This document shows, piece by piece, positions 53,967 through 63,100 of a stretch of DNA of 64,000 nucleotides. Source of the stretch: Pseudomonas sp. P8_241 (GTDB lineage Bacteria > Pseudomonadota > Gammaproteobacteria > Pseudomonadales > Pseudomonadaceae); the NCBI RefSeq assembly GCF_034008315.1, contig NZ_CP125377.1, forward strand, positions 1,872,001 through 1,936,000, in the 5' to 3' direction. The notes beneath the pieces are model-generated. The model saw only the letters and a program-made list of their open reading frames with translations, was not told the DNA's origin and did not search any database. Both the position numbers and the translations under genes were made by a program. The stretch's first letter is position 1, and each line of letters starts with the position of its first letter.

Positions 53967-54098
53967 TCAGTCTTCTCTGTCAGCCTGGCGGCTGTCAGTG
54001 GCTTCTTTCGGCTCGGGCTGTTGGGCGCCGGCTTGCTGCGTGGTCGTCTGCTCAGGTTCGTGCAGGCTTGGGAAGGGGAGATTAGGAATCTCGTGCAT
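53967..54098 (-). CDS. Small hydrophilic Pseudomonas protein
   Basis: 43 residues starting MHEIPNLPFPSLHEPEQTT and ending in a charged tail (DSRQADRED). ATG at 54098 follows GAGGAGCGCAACC, an excellent ribosome-binding site. Gln/Pro/Glu-rich and probably disordered. I recall similar short proteins in pseudomonads, but no function. Confidence 0.6.
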   Translation of the reverse strand: MHEIPNLPFPSLHEPEQTTTQQAGAQQPEPKEATDSRQADRED

Positions 54099-54250
54099 GG
54101 TTGCGCTCCTCGCTAAGTCTGTTGATAGATCTGGTAGATCCGCGCTTTTAAAAAGCCTGGGCAGGATACAGCAAGAGAAATGACAAACAGACTTTTATAT
54201 CTATTTGTTTCGACGGAAGGGGTTGTCTAGACAGGTCTGAAGGATCAACA

Positions 54251-54298
54251 CAACACCTTCTGTGGGAGCCAGCAGGCTGGCTCCCACAGAAGGTGTTG
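54251..54298. repeat. 48-bp perfect hairpin after phhC
   Basis: 23-bp arms beginning CAACACCTTCTGTGGGAGCC are exactly complementary around a two-base loop (AG). It ends 13 bp before the phhC stop-side boundary and may terminate phh transcription. The GTGGGAGCCAGC core suggests another REP family. Confidence 0.9.
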
Positions 54299-54311
54299 CA
54301 GTGTTTGTAGG

Positions 54312-55505
54312 TTATTTGCAAACCTTGGCAATCGCCTCGGCCAGCAGATCCAGGCGCGTGGCATCAATCCCCGCGACGTTGGCGCGACCGGAGCTGACCA
54401 TGTACACGCTGTGGTGGTCGCGCAGGTTTTTCACCTGCTCCGTCGACAGGCCGGTATATGAAAACATTCCGCGCTGTACCCCGATGTGCGCAAAACGCTC
54501 GCGTAGGCCATGCGGCTCAAGCGCTTCCACCAGGCCGCTGCGCAGTTGAGCGATGCGCAAGCGCATGCTTTCCACTTCGTCGGCCCAGAGGCTTTTCAGC
54601 TCCGGGGCGCCAAGGATGGTCGCCACGACGGCGGCGCCATGATCCGGCGGGGTCGACCACAAGTTGCGGGCGATGTTGGCCAGTTGGCTGCGGATGTCGG
54701 TGAGTTTGTCGGCGTTTTTCGCGCAGACAATCAGCGCACCAGTACGGTCGCGGTACAGGCCGAAGTTCTTCGAGCAGGAACTGGTAATCAGCACTTCCGG
54801 CAACTCGGCGGCGAACAACCGGGTCGACCAGGCATCCTGTTCCAGGCCATCGCCGAAGCCTTGGTAGGCGAAGTCGATCAGCGGCAGCAGTTCGCGTTTG
54901 CGCACCACTTCCAGCACCCGGCGCCAATCCTCATGGGACAGATCGAACCCGGTCGGGTTGTGGCAGCAGGCGTGCAGCAATACCACGTCGCCTTTGGGGA
55001 TTTCGTTGAGTACCGCCAGCATTCCCTCAACGTCGAGCCGGTTATCGCTGCCCACGTACGGGTAATGACTGACCTTGACCTTGGCCGCTGCGAAAATGGT
55101 TTCGTGGATCGGCCAGGTCGGATTGCTCAGCCACACGCCGCGGCCCGGGAGGCATTGGGCGATAAAGTCTGCGCTCAGGCGCAAGGCCCCGGTGCCGCCC
55201 GGTGTCTGGGTAGCGCCGGCACGTTGCTCGGCGATCAAGGTCGAGTCGGCGCCGAGCACCAGTTCGTTGATCGCCTTGCCGAACGCCGGTTCGCCGTGAC
55301 CGCCGATGTAGGTTTTGGTGGTCTGACGCTCGACCAGCCGTGCTTCGGCCAGTTTCACTGACTGAGGAATCGGCGTCAGGCCCTGGGCATCCTTATAGAC
55401 ACCCACGCCAAGGTCAAACTTGCGTGGGTTCGGATCCTGCGCGTAGGCCTCCATCAGACCCAGAATCGGGTCGCCGGGCACGCGGCCGATGGCGTCGAAG
55501 TGCAT
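54312..55505 (-). CDS. phhC: Aromatic amino acid aminotransferase PhhC
   Basis: 397 residues, class I PLP aminotransferase of the TyrB/AspC type. TPGGTGALRLSADFI, CCHNPTGFDLS, IDFAYQGFGDGLEQDAW and the PLP-lysine site SSCSKNFGLYRDRTGAL are all present. In Phe catabolism it converts Tyr/Phe to the keto acids. Third gene of phhABC; its ATG overlaps the phhB stop (TAATG). Confidence 0.9.
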   Translation of the reverse strand: MHFDAIGRVPGDPILGLMEAYAQDPNPRKFDLGVGVYKDAQGLTPIPQSVKLAEARLVERQTTKTYIGGHGEPAFGKAINELVLGADSTLIAEQRAGATQTPGGTGALRLSADFIAQCLPGRGVWLSNPTWPIHETIFAAAKVKVSHYPYVGSDNRLDVEGMLAVLNEIPKGDVVLLHACCHNPTGFDLSHEDWRRVLEVVRKRELLPLIDFAYQGFGDGLEQDAWSTRLFAAELPEVLITSSCSKNFGLYRDRTGALIVCAKNADKLTDIRSQLANIARNLWSTPPDHGAAVVATILGAPELKSLWADEVESMRLRIAQLRSGLVEALEPHGLRERFAHIGVQRGMFSYTGLSTEQVKNLRDHHSVYMVSSGRANVAGIDATRLDLLAEAIAKVCK

Positions 55506-55861
55506 TACTTGCGGCCCTCGGCGTCCTTGGCAACGATGTCAGTGCGCGCGGCCATGATGAAGTCGTTGCGGTGCAGACCCTTGATCGAGTGGCTCCACCA
55601 GGTCACGGTGACTTTGCCCCACTCGGTCAGCAGGCCCGGGTGGTGACCTTCGGCCTCGGAGATTTCACCGACGGCGTTGGTGAATGCCAGAGCGTGTTTG
55701 AAGTTCTTGAACAGGAAGATTTTTTCCAGCTGCATGATGCCGTCGCGAACTTCGATGTTCCAATCCGGGATCTGCTTGATCAATACCGGCAGTTCTTCGT
55801 CGCTGACTTGTGGAGCATCGGCGCGGCAGGCTTCGCAATGGGCTTGAGTGAGTGCGGTCAT
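55505..55861 (-). CDS. phhB: Pterin-4a-carbinolamine dehydratase PhhB
   Basis: 118 residues. Family signature [36 protein letters not shown], with the catalytic His cluster, and [30 protein letters not shown] near the start. It regenerates the tetrahydropterin cofactor used by PhhA. It lies 104 bp after phhA and overlaps phhC. Confidence 0.95.
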   Translation of the reverse strand: MTALTQAHCEACRADAPQVSDEELPVLIKQIPDWNIEVRDGIMQLEKIFLFKNFKHALAFTNAVGEISEAEGHHPGLLTEWGKVTVTWWSHSIKGLHRNDFIMAARTDIVAKDAEGRK

Positions 55862-55965
55862 GGTGTGTTCCTGAAATCGAATGTTGGGAAATCGGCCCTC
55901 AGTGCTACCACGCTAATGCAAAGCGATGGTTTCTGACAGGCTCACTTGATTCTAAAAGCGGCGGA

Positions 55966-56757
55966 TCACGCGGCTTTTGGTTTTGGCGGAAATTTCGGTG
56001 CGCGCAGACCCATCTGCATCGCTTGCTTGACCATGCCCATGATGTCTTCGTGAGCGAGGTCGAACAGGCGCTTGAGATTGGGCAGCGCGAAATACAGAGG
56101 CTGCAAGATGTCGATGCGGTAAGGCGTACGCATGCATTCAAGCGGATCGAAGGCCTGATGTTCAGGCTCATCCGACAGGCAATACACGGTCTCTTTTGGT
56201 GAGGACAGAATGCCGCCGCCGTAGATGCGTTGGCCTTGCGGAGTGTCGACCAGACCGAATTCGATGGTCATCCAGTACAGGCGCGCCAGGTACACGCGCT
56301 CTTCCTTGGTCGCTTGCAGCCCCAGCTTGCCGTAGGTGTGAGTGAATTCGGCGAACCACGGGTTGGTCAGCAGCGGGCAGTGGCCAAAGATCTCGTGGAA
56401 AATGTCCGGCTCTTGCAGGTAATCCAGTTCCTCGCGGGTACGAATAAAGGTCGCGACTGGAAACTGCTTGCTGGCGAGCAATTCAAAAAAGGTCTGGAAA
56501 GGGATCAGCGCTGGCACACGGGCAACTTGCCAGCCGGTGGTTTCACCGAGGACTTTGTTGATTTCGCCCAGTTGTGGAATGCGGTCGTGGGGCAGACCGA
56601 GTTTTTCGATACCGTCCAGGTACTCCTGGCACGCACGCCCTTCAATCACTTTCAGTTGGCGAGTGATCAGCGTGTTCCACACCGCGTGTTCTTCGGCGGG
56701 GTAGTCGATAAAACCTTGCGCATCGGGCTCGCGGGCCACGTATTGCGTCTGCTTCAT
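55966..56757 (-). CDS. phhA: Phenylalanine 4-monooxygenase PhhA
   Basis: 263 residues, the short bacterial form. The iron ligands appear as His121 and His126 in IFHEIFGHCPLL and Glu166 in TIEFGLV. It hydroxylates Phe to Tyr with tetrahydropterin and O2. ATG at 56757 has AGGAGAGCAGC upstream. First gene of phhABC, divergent from phhR; a PhhR-type box lies about 120 bp upstream. Confidence 0.95.
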   Translation of the reverse strand: MKQTQYVAREPDAQGFIDYPAEEHAVWNTLITRQLKVIEGRACQEYLDGIEKLGLPHDRIPQLGEINKVLGETTGWQVARVPALIPFQTFFELLASKQFPVATFIRTREELDYLQEPDIFHEIFGHCPLLTNPWFAEFTHTYGKLGLQATKEERVYLARLYWMTIEFGLVDTPQGQRIYGGGILSSPKETVYCLSDEPEHQAFDPLECMRTPYRIDILQPLYFALPNLKRLFDLAHEDIMGMVKQAMQMGLRAPKFPPKPKAA

Positions 56758-56877
56758 GCTGCTCTCCTGCTAGGGGATTCGTTCTTGTTATGTGCTGCTA
56801 TGGACCTAGAAATACCCCAAGGATTGCGTCGATGCAGCAGGTGGTCGGCGAACTGTGTGGGAAAAATCCTCAAAAAT

Positions 56878-56895
56878 CGTAAAGTTTTCGTTACG
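56878..56895. promoter_or_regulatory. PhhR/TyrR-type box in phhA-phhR gap
   Basis: CGTAAA-GTTTTC-GTTACG matches TGTAAA-N6-TTTACA at 9 of 12 arm positions with exact spacing. It lies in the 361-bp gap between phhA and phhR. I see no -24/-12 (GG/GC) sigma54 promoter there. Confidence 0.6.
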
Positions 56896-57011
56896 AATCG
56901 GTGGTCGTCGCGTAGTTGCTGAGATTTTCGGGTTTGAAAAGCGCTGTACCTGTCACATAATCTTGACGACTATCTGAGCGCCCCGACAGAAAAATGCTTG
57001 CCTGGGGGCTT

Positions 57012-57078
57012 TGTAGGAGCCGGCTTGCTGGCGATAGCGTCCTTGGGGGTGTCATCGCCAGCAAGCCGGCTCCTACAG
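57012..57078. repeat. REP-type inverted repeat in phhA-phhR gap
   Basis: TGTAGGAGCCGGCTTGCTGG and CCAGCAAGCCGGCTCCTACA are perfect arms around a ~24-base centre. It lies 41 bp before the phhR start. Confidence 0.9.
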
Positions 57079-57118
57079 GTTCAATGCCACCCCTTTCATT
57101 CAGATCCAGGTCTTTTAC

Positions 57119-58690
57119 ATGCGTATCAAAGTCCACTGCCAAAACCGCATCGGCATCCTGCGCGACATTCTCAACCTGCTGGTGGAGTACGGAATCAACG
57201 TGGCCCGCGGTGAAGTGGGCGGCGAGCACGGCAACGCTATCTATCTGCATTGTCCGAACCTGATCAACATTCAATTCCAGGCACTGCGTCCGAAGTTCGA
57301 GTCGATTGCCGGAGTGTTTGGCGTCAAGCGTGTAGGGCTGATGCCCAGCGAGCGTCGGCACATGGAACTCAATGCGTTGCTCGGGGCGCTGGAGTTTCCG
57401 GTGCTGTCGATCGACATGGGCGGCTCTATCGTTGCGGCCAACCGTGCGGCCGCGCAGCTACTGGGTGTCAGGGTCGACGAGGTGCCGGGGATTCCGCTGT
57501 CGCGCTACGCCGAAGACTTCGACTTGCCGGAACTGGTGCGCGCCAACAAATCGCGGATCAACGGGCTGCGGGTCAAGGTCAAGGGTGACGTGTTTCTGGC
57601 CGACATCGCGCCACTGCAATCAGAGCACGACGACAGCGAAGCCATGGCCGGCGCGGTGCTCACGCTGCACCGAGCCGACCGCGTGGGCGAGCGCATCTAC
57701 AACGTGCGCAAGCAGGAATTGCGAGGCTTCGACAGTATCTTTCAAAGTTCGAAAGTAATGGCCGCCGTGGTCCGAGAAGCTAGGCGTATGGCGCCGCTGG
57801 ATGCGCCGCTGTTGATAGAAGGCGAAACCGGCACGGGCAAAGAACTGCTGGCGCGAGCCTGCCATCTGGCCAGCCCCCGTGGGCAATCGCCATTGATGGC
57901 GCTCAACTGCGCAGGCCTGCCGGAGTCGATGGCCGAGACCGAACTGTTCGGCTACGGCCCCGGTGCCTTTGAAGGTGCGCGAGCCGAGGGCAAGCTCGGG
58001 CTGTTGGAGCTGACGGCGGGCGGTACGCTTTTTCTCGACGGAGTAGGGGAAATGAGCCCGCGCTTGCAGGTGAAATTGCTGCGCTTCCTGCAGGACGGGT
58101 GCTTCCGGCGTGTAGGCAGTGATGAAGAGGTTTATCTGGATGTGCGGGTGATCTGCGCGACCCAGGTCGATTTGTCCGAACTGTGTGCTCGCGGCGAGTT
58201 CCGCCAGGACCTGTACCATCGCTTGAACGTGCTGTCGCTGCACATCCCGCCGCTGCGTGAATGCCTGGACGGGTTGACGCCCTTGGTGGAGCACTTCCTC
58301 GATCAGGCCAGTCGGCAGATCGGTTGCCCATTACCCAAACTGGCGCCGGCGGCCATGGATCGACTCAGTCATTACCATTGGCCGGGCAACGTGCGCCAAC
58401 TGGAAAACGTGCTGTTCCAGGCGGTTTCCCTGTGCGAGGGCGGCACGGTCAAGGCTGAACATATCCGTCTGCCGGATTACGGCGTGCGTCAACCGTTGGG
58501 TGACTTCTCGCTCGAAGGCGGGCTGGATGAAATAGTCGGGCGTTTTGAAAAAGCGGTGCTGGAACGGCTTTATTCAGAACATGCCAGTAGTCGATTGCTC
58601 GGCAAGCGCTTGGGTGTATCTCACACAACGATTGCCAACAAGTTGCGTGAATATGAGATCGGCAAACTTGATCGTTTAAAAGATTCTTGA
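57119..58690 (+). CDS. phhR: Phe/Tyr catabolism regulator PhhR (TyrR-like)
   Basis: 523 residues. ACT domain (~1-75), PAS (~85-150), AAA+ domain (~205-440) with Walker A GETGTGKE (235-242), and a C-terminal Fis-type helix-turn-helix (RLLGKRLGVSHTTIANKLREYEIGKL). The sigma54-contacting GAFTGA loop reads GAFEGA (282-287). PhhR binds Phe/Tyr and activates phhABC with sigma70 in P. putida. A 16-bp palindrome (ATTCTTG-AA-CAAGAAT) at 58683 overlaps its end. ATG at 57119. Confidence 0.93.
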   Translation: MRIKVHCQNRIGILRDILNLLVEYGINVARGEVGGEHGNAIYLHCPNLINIQFQALRPKFESIAGVFGVKRVGLMPSERRHMELNALLGALEFPVLSIDMGGSIVAANRAAAQLLGVRVDEVPGIPLSRYAEDFDLPELVRANKSRINGLRVKVKGDVFLADIAPLQSEHDDSEAMAGAVLTLHRADRVGERIYNVRKQELRGFDSIFQSSKVMAAVVREARRMAPLDAPLLIEGETGTGKELLARACHLASPRGQSPLMALNCAGLPESMAETELFGYGPGAFEGARAEGKLGLLELTAGGTLFLDGVGEMSPRLQVKLLRFLQDGCFRRVGSDEEVYLDVRVICATQVDLSELCARGEFRQDLYHRLNVLSLHIPPLRECLDGLTPLVEHFLDQASRQIGCPLPKLAPAAMDRLSHYHWPGNVRQLENVLFQAVSLCEGGTVKAEHIRLPDYGVRQPLGDFSLEGGLDEIVGRFEKAVLERLYSEHASSRLLGKRLGVSHTTIANKLREYEIGKLDRLKDS

Positions 58691-58747
58691 ACAAGAATAT
58701 TTATCCGGCGCTTTAACTTCTCATTTAAAGTGCCAAAACTTCTGCCA

Positions 58748-58761
58748 TTGATCTGAATCAT
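58748..58761 (+). promoter_or_regulatory. Anr/Dnr (FNR-type) box before napE
   Basis: TTGAT-CTGA-ATCAT differs from TTGAT-N4-ATCAA at one base. It is centred about 65 bp before the napE start codon, fitting a class II FNR-type site for oxygen- or NO-controlled nap expression. Confidence 0.75.
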
Positions 58762-58819
58762 GGAACTTGTCGATTTAGCCATCTAGGCTTCTCCTCACAG
58801 TTTGGCAGGAGTGCTGACC

Positions 58820-58987
58820 ATGCCATCAATGGATGACTCTACCCAGCGACTTCGCAAAGAAACTCGCCTGTTCTATTTCCTGATCATTGTTCTATTTCCA
58901 CTGTTGTCAGTGGCGATCGTCGGTGGATACGGTTTTTTTGTCTGGTTTCTGCAAATGCTCCTCGGCCCGCCAGGCCCTCCTAACTGA
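58820..58987 (+). CDS. napE: NapE, nitrate reductase accessory membrane protein
   Basis: 55 residues with one membrane helix (FYFLIIVLFPLLSVAIVGGYGFFVWFLQM) and the end LLGPPGPPN typical of NapE. ATG 58820 has CAGGAG upstream; the in-frame 58802 start is not favoured. Opens the nap operon 60 bp after an Anr/Dnr box. Function of NapE itself is unclear. napD follows 39 bp later, with no napF between, unlike the napEFDABC order of P. aeruginosa. Confidence 0.85.
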   Translation: MPSMDDSTQRLRKETRLFYFLIIVLFPLLSVAIVGGYGFFVWFLQMLLGPPGPPN

Positions 58988-59026
58988 TCGGCATTCCAAT
59001 CTCTATCTCAACAGGGAGTACGGGTC

Positions 59027-59293
59027 ATGGAAAAGTCGCTGCACATCGCCAGTCTGGTCGTTCATGCCCGTCCTGCCTTGTTCGAGGCAGTTAAAGCCAA
59101 CCTGCGTTTGCTCAAGGGCGTTGAACTTCATCAGGAAAGTCCCGCTGGCAAACTGGTGGTTGTGTTGGAAACCGAACACGAAAGCCAGATTCTGCAGCGA
59201 ATCGATCAGATCAACCGCTTGCCAGGCGTGCTCAATGCCGCACTGGTCTATCACGAGATTCTCGATGTAACGGGAGAAAGCCCATGCCTATGA
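59027..59293 (+). CDS. napD: NapD, chaperone for NapA maturation
   Basis: 88 residues. Starts [26 protein letters not shown], with [38 protein letters not shown], the ferredoxin-like NapD fold. It binds the NapA twin-arginine signal. ATG at 59027; its end overlaps the napA start by 10 bp, showing coupling. Confidence 0.92.
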   Translation: MEKSLHIASLVVHARPALFEAVKANLRLLKGVELHQESPAGKLVVVLETEHESQILQRIDQINRLPGVLNAALVYHEILDVTGESPCL

Positions 59294-61788
59294 CTCGGCG
59301 CGAGTTTGTCAAAGCCCAGGCGGCCGGGATCGCGGCAGCGGCGGCGGGCCTCCCGGTGTTTACCTCTGCCACTAACCTGATTACCGAACAGGACATGATT
59401 TCCCTGGAGTGGAACAAGGCGCCCTGTCGTTTTTGCGGTACCGGATGCAGCGTCATGGTCGCGACCAAGGACAACAAGGTGGTGGCAACCCATGGCGATG
59501 TAAAAGCCGAGGTCAATCGCGGGTTGAATTGTGTCAAAGGCTACTTTTTATCCAAGATCATGTACGGCGTCGATCGTTTGACACAGCCGCTGTTGCGCAT
59601 GACCAACGGGCAATATGACAAGCAGGGCGAGTTTCAGCCGGTGTCCTGGAAGCAGGCGTTCGATGTAATGGAGTTGAAGTACAAGGAGGCACTGAAGAAC
59701 AAAGGCGGGGAATCGGTCGCCATGTTCGGGTCCGGACAATGGACTGTTTGGGAAGGGTATGCGGCCAACAAGTTGATGAAGGCCGGATTCCGCTCCAACA
59801 ACATCGACCCCAATGCGCGTCATTGCATGGCTTCGGCGGTCATGGGGTTTATGCGCACCTTTGGTATCGATGAACCGATGGGCTGCTATGACGATATCGA
59901 AGTCACCGATGCATTCGTCCTGTGGGGTTCCAACATGGCGGAAATGCACCCGATTCTTTGGAGTCGGGTCACCGATCGCCGTTTGAGCCAGCCGAATGTC
60001 AAAGTGGCCGTGCTCTCCACGTTCGAACATCGCAGTTTTGAACTGGCCGACATTCCGATGGTGTTCAAACCGCAGACGGACTTGCTGATTCTCAACTACA
60101 TCGCCAACCACATCATTGAAAGCGGTTCGGTCAACCAGGACTTCGTCAGCAGACACACCAAGTTCGCCAAAGGCACGGATGACATCGGCTACGGTTTGCG
60201 CCCTGATAATCCGCTGGAGATGAAGGCCAAGAACGCCGACAAGGCGAACACCTGGACCGACATCGACTTCGAGCAGTTCGCCGCGTTCGTCAAACCCTAC
60301 ACACTGGAGCGCACCGCGAAGGAAACCGGGGTGCCGGCCGAGCGCCTCAAGGCATTGGCCGAACTGTATGCCGACCCCAAACGCAAGGTGGTTTCGTTCT
60401 GGACCATGGGCTTCAACCAACACACCCGGGGCGTGTGGGCCAACAACCTGATCTACAACATTCACCTGCTGACCGGGAAAATCAGCGAACCGGGCAACAG
60501 TCCTTTCTCGCTGACGGGCCAGCCTTCGGCTTGCGGGACGGCGCGGGAAGTGGGCACGTTCTCCCATCGGCTGCCGGCCGACCTGGTGGTCACCAACCCG
60601 GCGCACCGTGCCACCGCGGAGAAAATCTGGAAACTGCCGGCGGGCACCATCAAGGAAAAGGTCGGGTTCCATGCCGTGCAGCAGAGCCGCATGCTTAAAG
60701 ACGGTGTGCTCAATGTGTACTGGACCATGGCCAGCAACAACATGCAGGCCGGGCCCAACATCATGCAGGAAGTGTTGCCGGGGTGGCGCAACCCCGAGAA
60801 CTTCGTGGTGGTGTCGGATGTGTACCCCACCGTTTCGGCGCAGGCAGCGGATCTGATATTGCCCACGGCCATGTGGGTGGAGAAGGAGGGCGCTTACGGC
60901 AACGCGGAGCGGCGTACGCAGTTCTGGCATCAGCTGGTTTCGGCACCGGGCGACGCCAAGTCAGACCTCTGGCAACTGGTCGAGTTTTCCAAGCGCTTTA
61001 AAACCGACGAAGTCTGGCCGGCGGAGTTGCTGGATAGCTCGCCGCAATTCAAGGGCAAGACCCTGTACGAGGTGCTGTTCAAGAACGGCCAGGTCGATCA
61101 GTTCCCCGTGGAGCAAATGGCGGCGGGCTATCAGAACGACGAAGCCAAGGACTTCGGTTTCTACCTGCAAAAAGGCCTGTTCGAGGAATATGCCCAGTTC
61201 GGCCGAGGGCATGGTCATGACCTTGCACCCTTTGATCGTTATCACTCCGAGCGAGGCTTGCGCTGGCCTGTCGTCGAAGGCAAGGAAACGCTGTGGCGCT
61301 TTCGCGAAGGCTACGACCCCTATGTCGAGAAGGGCAGTGGCGTGCAGTTCTACGGCTACCCCGACAAGAGAGCAATTATCTTCGCGCTGCCTTACGAGCC
61401 GCCTGCGGAAGCCCCGGACGCGGACTTCCCGTTCTGGTTGAGCACCGGACGGGTGCTTGAGCATTGGCACACCGGGACCATGACCCAGCGTGTCGAAGAA
61501 CTCTACAAAGCGGTACCCGATGCGCTGGTCTACATGCACCCGGCCGATGCCAAGGCCTTGAATGCCCGGCGTGGCAGCGAAGTGAAGCTGATCAGTCGGC
61601 GCGGCGAGATGCGTGCCCGAATTGAAACCCGTGGGCGCAACAAACCGCCACAGGGCCTGGTGTTCGTGCCGTTCTTCGACGCCAACAGGCTGATCAACAA
61701 AGTTACGCTCGATGCGACGGACCCTATCTCCAAGCAGACCGATTACAAAAAATGCGCGATCAGGATTGAGTTGATCAAGACGGCATAA
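59284..61788 (+). CDS. napA: Periplasmic nitrate reductase NapA
   Basis: 834 residues. Twin-arginine signal [20 protein letters not shown], a 4Fe-4S cluster ([11 protein letters not shown] ... NCVKGYF) and molybdopterin-binding domains throughout, including [17 protein letters not shown] with the Mo-ligating Cys. It reduces nitrate to nitrite in the periplasm. ATG 59284 or 59290 both keep the signal. Partners NapB and NapC follow. Normal length for the family. Confidence 0.95.
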   Translation: MPMTRREFVKAQAAGIAAAAAGLPVFTSATNLITEQDMISLEWNKAPCRFCGTGCSVMVATKDNKVVATHGDVKAEVNRGLNCVKGYFLSKIMYGVDRLTQPLLRMTNGQYDKQGEFQPVSWKQAFDVMELKYKEALKNKGGESVAMFGSGQWTVWEGYAANKLMKAGFRSNNIDPNARHCMASAVMGFMRTFGIDEPMGCYDDIEVTDAFVLWGSNMAEMHPILWSRVTDRRLSQPNVKVAVLSTFEHRSFELADIPMVFKPQTDLLILNYIANHIIESGSVNQDFVSRHTKFAKGTDDIGYGLRPDNPLEMKAKNADKANTWTDIDFEQFAAFVKPYTLERTAKETGVPAERLKALAELYADPKRKVVSFWTMGFNQHTRGVWANNLIYNIHLLTGKISEPGNSPFSLTGQPSACGTAREVGTFSHRLPADLVVTNPAHRATAEKIWKLPAGTIKEKVGFHAVQQSRMLKDGVLNVYWTMASNNMQAGPNIMQEVLPGWRNPENFVVVSDVYPTVSAQAADLILPTAMWVEKEGAYGNAERRTQFWHQLVSAPGDAKSDLWQLVEFSKRFKTDEVWPAELLDSSPQFKGKTLYEVLFKNGQVDQFPVEQMAAGYQNDEAKDFGFYLQKGLFEEYAQFGRGHGHDLAPFDRYHSERGLRWPVVEGKETLWRFREGYDPYVEKGSGVQFYGYPDKRAIIFALPYEPPAEAPDADFPFWLSTGRVLEHWHTGTMTQRVEELYKAVPDALVYMHPADAKALNARRGSEVKLISRRGEMRARIETRGRNKPPQGLVFVPFFDANRLINKVTLDATDPISKQTDYKKCAIRIELIKTA

Positions 61789-61799
61789 GGAGCGCTTTG

Positions 61800-62291
61800 A
61801 TGAATGTTCGTTCGCTGTCCCTGCTTGCCGCGCTGCTGATCTGGCTGCCCGCGACATTTGCGGCCGACCCCGGTTACCCGCTGGATGCACCGGCGCCGGA
61901 TGGCCGGCGAGTCGGTGGGACCCTGACCCAGGAGCTGCCGGCACCGCCCATTGCCGAAGACGAGAACAAGGACCTCAAGCGAGAGCGCAATTACCCCGAG
62001 CAACCGCCCACCATCCCCCACAGCATTCGCGGCTATGCCATCGACATGAACAGCAACAAGTGCCTGACCTGCCACAGTCGCGCCAACAGTGCGCGCACCC
62101 AGGCGCCGATGATCAGCATCACGCACTACATGGACCGTGACGGCCAGGCACTGGCGGCGGTGTCGCCGCGCCGGTACTTCTGCAACCAGTGTCACGTACC
62201 GCAGAAAGACGTGAAGCCACTGGTGAACAACAGTTTCAAGAATATCGACCAGGTGCTGCAAGACGAAATCAATCGCCAGCCGAAACCTTGA
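61800..62291 (+). CDS. napB: NapB, diheme cytochrome subunit
   Basis: 163 residues. Signal peptide (MNVRSLSLLAALLIWLPATFA) and two haem motifs CLTCH (88-92) and CNQCH (128-132), with IPHSIRGYAIDMNSNKCLTCHSR typical of NapB. It passes electrons from NapC to NapA. ATG 61800 has AAGGAGCGC upstream. 11 bp after napA. Confidence 0.93.
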   Translation: MNVRSLSLLAALLIWLPATFAADPGYPLDAPAPDGRRVGGTLTQELPAPPIAEDENKDLKRERNYPEQPPTIPHSIRGYAIDMNSNKCLTCHSRANSARTQAPMISITHYMDRDGQALAAVSPRRYFCNQCHVPQKDVKPLVNNSFKNIDQVLQDEINRQPKP

Positions 62292-62300
62292 GGAGAGGCC

Positions 62301-62897
62301 ATGAAATCGTTGCTTGCCTTGCTCAAGGATTATTGGGGTGTATTGCGTCGGCCCAGCGTGCATTACAGCCTGGGCTTCCTGACCCTTGGCGGGTTTATCG
62401 CCGGGGTGATTTTCTGGGGTGGGTTCAACACTGCGCTGGAAGCGACCAACACCGAGAAGTTCTGCACGTCCTGCCACGAAATGCGCGACAACGTGTTTGT
62501 CGAGTTGCAGGAAACCATTCACTACACCAATCGCTCGGGCGTGCGCGCCACGTGTCCGGACTGTCACGTCCCCCACGAGTGGACGCACAAGATCGCGCGC
62601 AAGATGCAGGCGTCCAAGGAAGTCTGGGGCAAGCTGTTCGGCACGATCAGCACCCGGGACAAGTTTCTCGGCATGCGCCGGGAACTGGCCGAACATGAGT
62701 GGGCGCGGCTCAAGGCCAACGACTCCCGAGAGTGTCGCAACTGCCATAACTTCGAGTTCATGGACTTCACTCGCCAGAGCAAACGTGCGGCCAACATGCA
62801 TTCCACGTCATTGGCCAGCGGCCAGGCAACGTGTATCGATTGTCACAAGGGCATTGCCCACAAGTTGCCCGATATGAGTGGCGTAAAAGGCTGGTAG
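62301..62897 (+). CDS. napC: NapC, tetrahaem quinol dehydrogenase
   Basis: 198 residues. One membrane anchor (~22-42) and four CxxCH motifs at 55-59 (CTSCH), 85-89 (CPDCH), 145-149 (CRNCH) and 178-182 (CIDCH). The NapC/NirT family oxidises quinol and passes electrons to NapB. ATG at 62301 has GAGGAGAGGCC upstream. Ends 203 bp before flgF. Confidence 0.93.
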   Translation: MKSLLALLKDYWGVLRRPSVHYSLGFLTLGGFIAGVIFWGGFNTALEATNTEKFCTSCHEMRDNVFVELQETIHYTNRSGVRATCPDCHVPHEWTHKIARKMQASKEVWGKLFGTISTRDKFLGMRRELAEHEWARLKANDSRECRNCHNFEFMDFTRQSKRAANMHSTSLASGQATCIDCHKGIAHKLPDMSGVKGW

Positions 62898-63100
62898 CCA
62901 GCGTTTATTGGTGTTGCCGCCAAACGGCAGAAGCGCGCCGGTTTTTCGTCTTCGATACCGTGTTCATTTTTCCTCTGACTAGCCTCAAACCCCGTGTTTC
63001 AAAGGGGTTTGAGTCGCTGCGCGAAAGTTGGTCTGCAAATTGCTACAACCTGCGCAACACAGGTTGGGGCGGCAACCGTCCGGCATGCAGAGGAAAGAGT

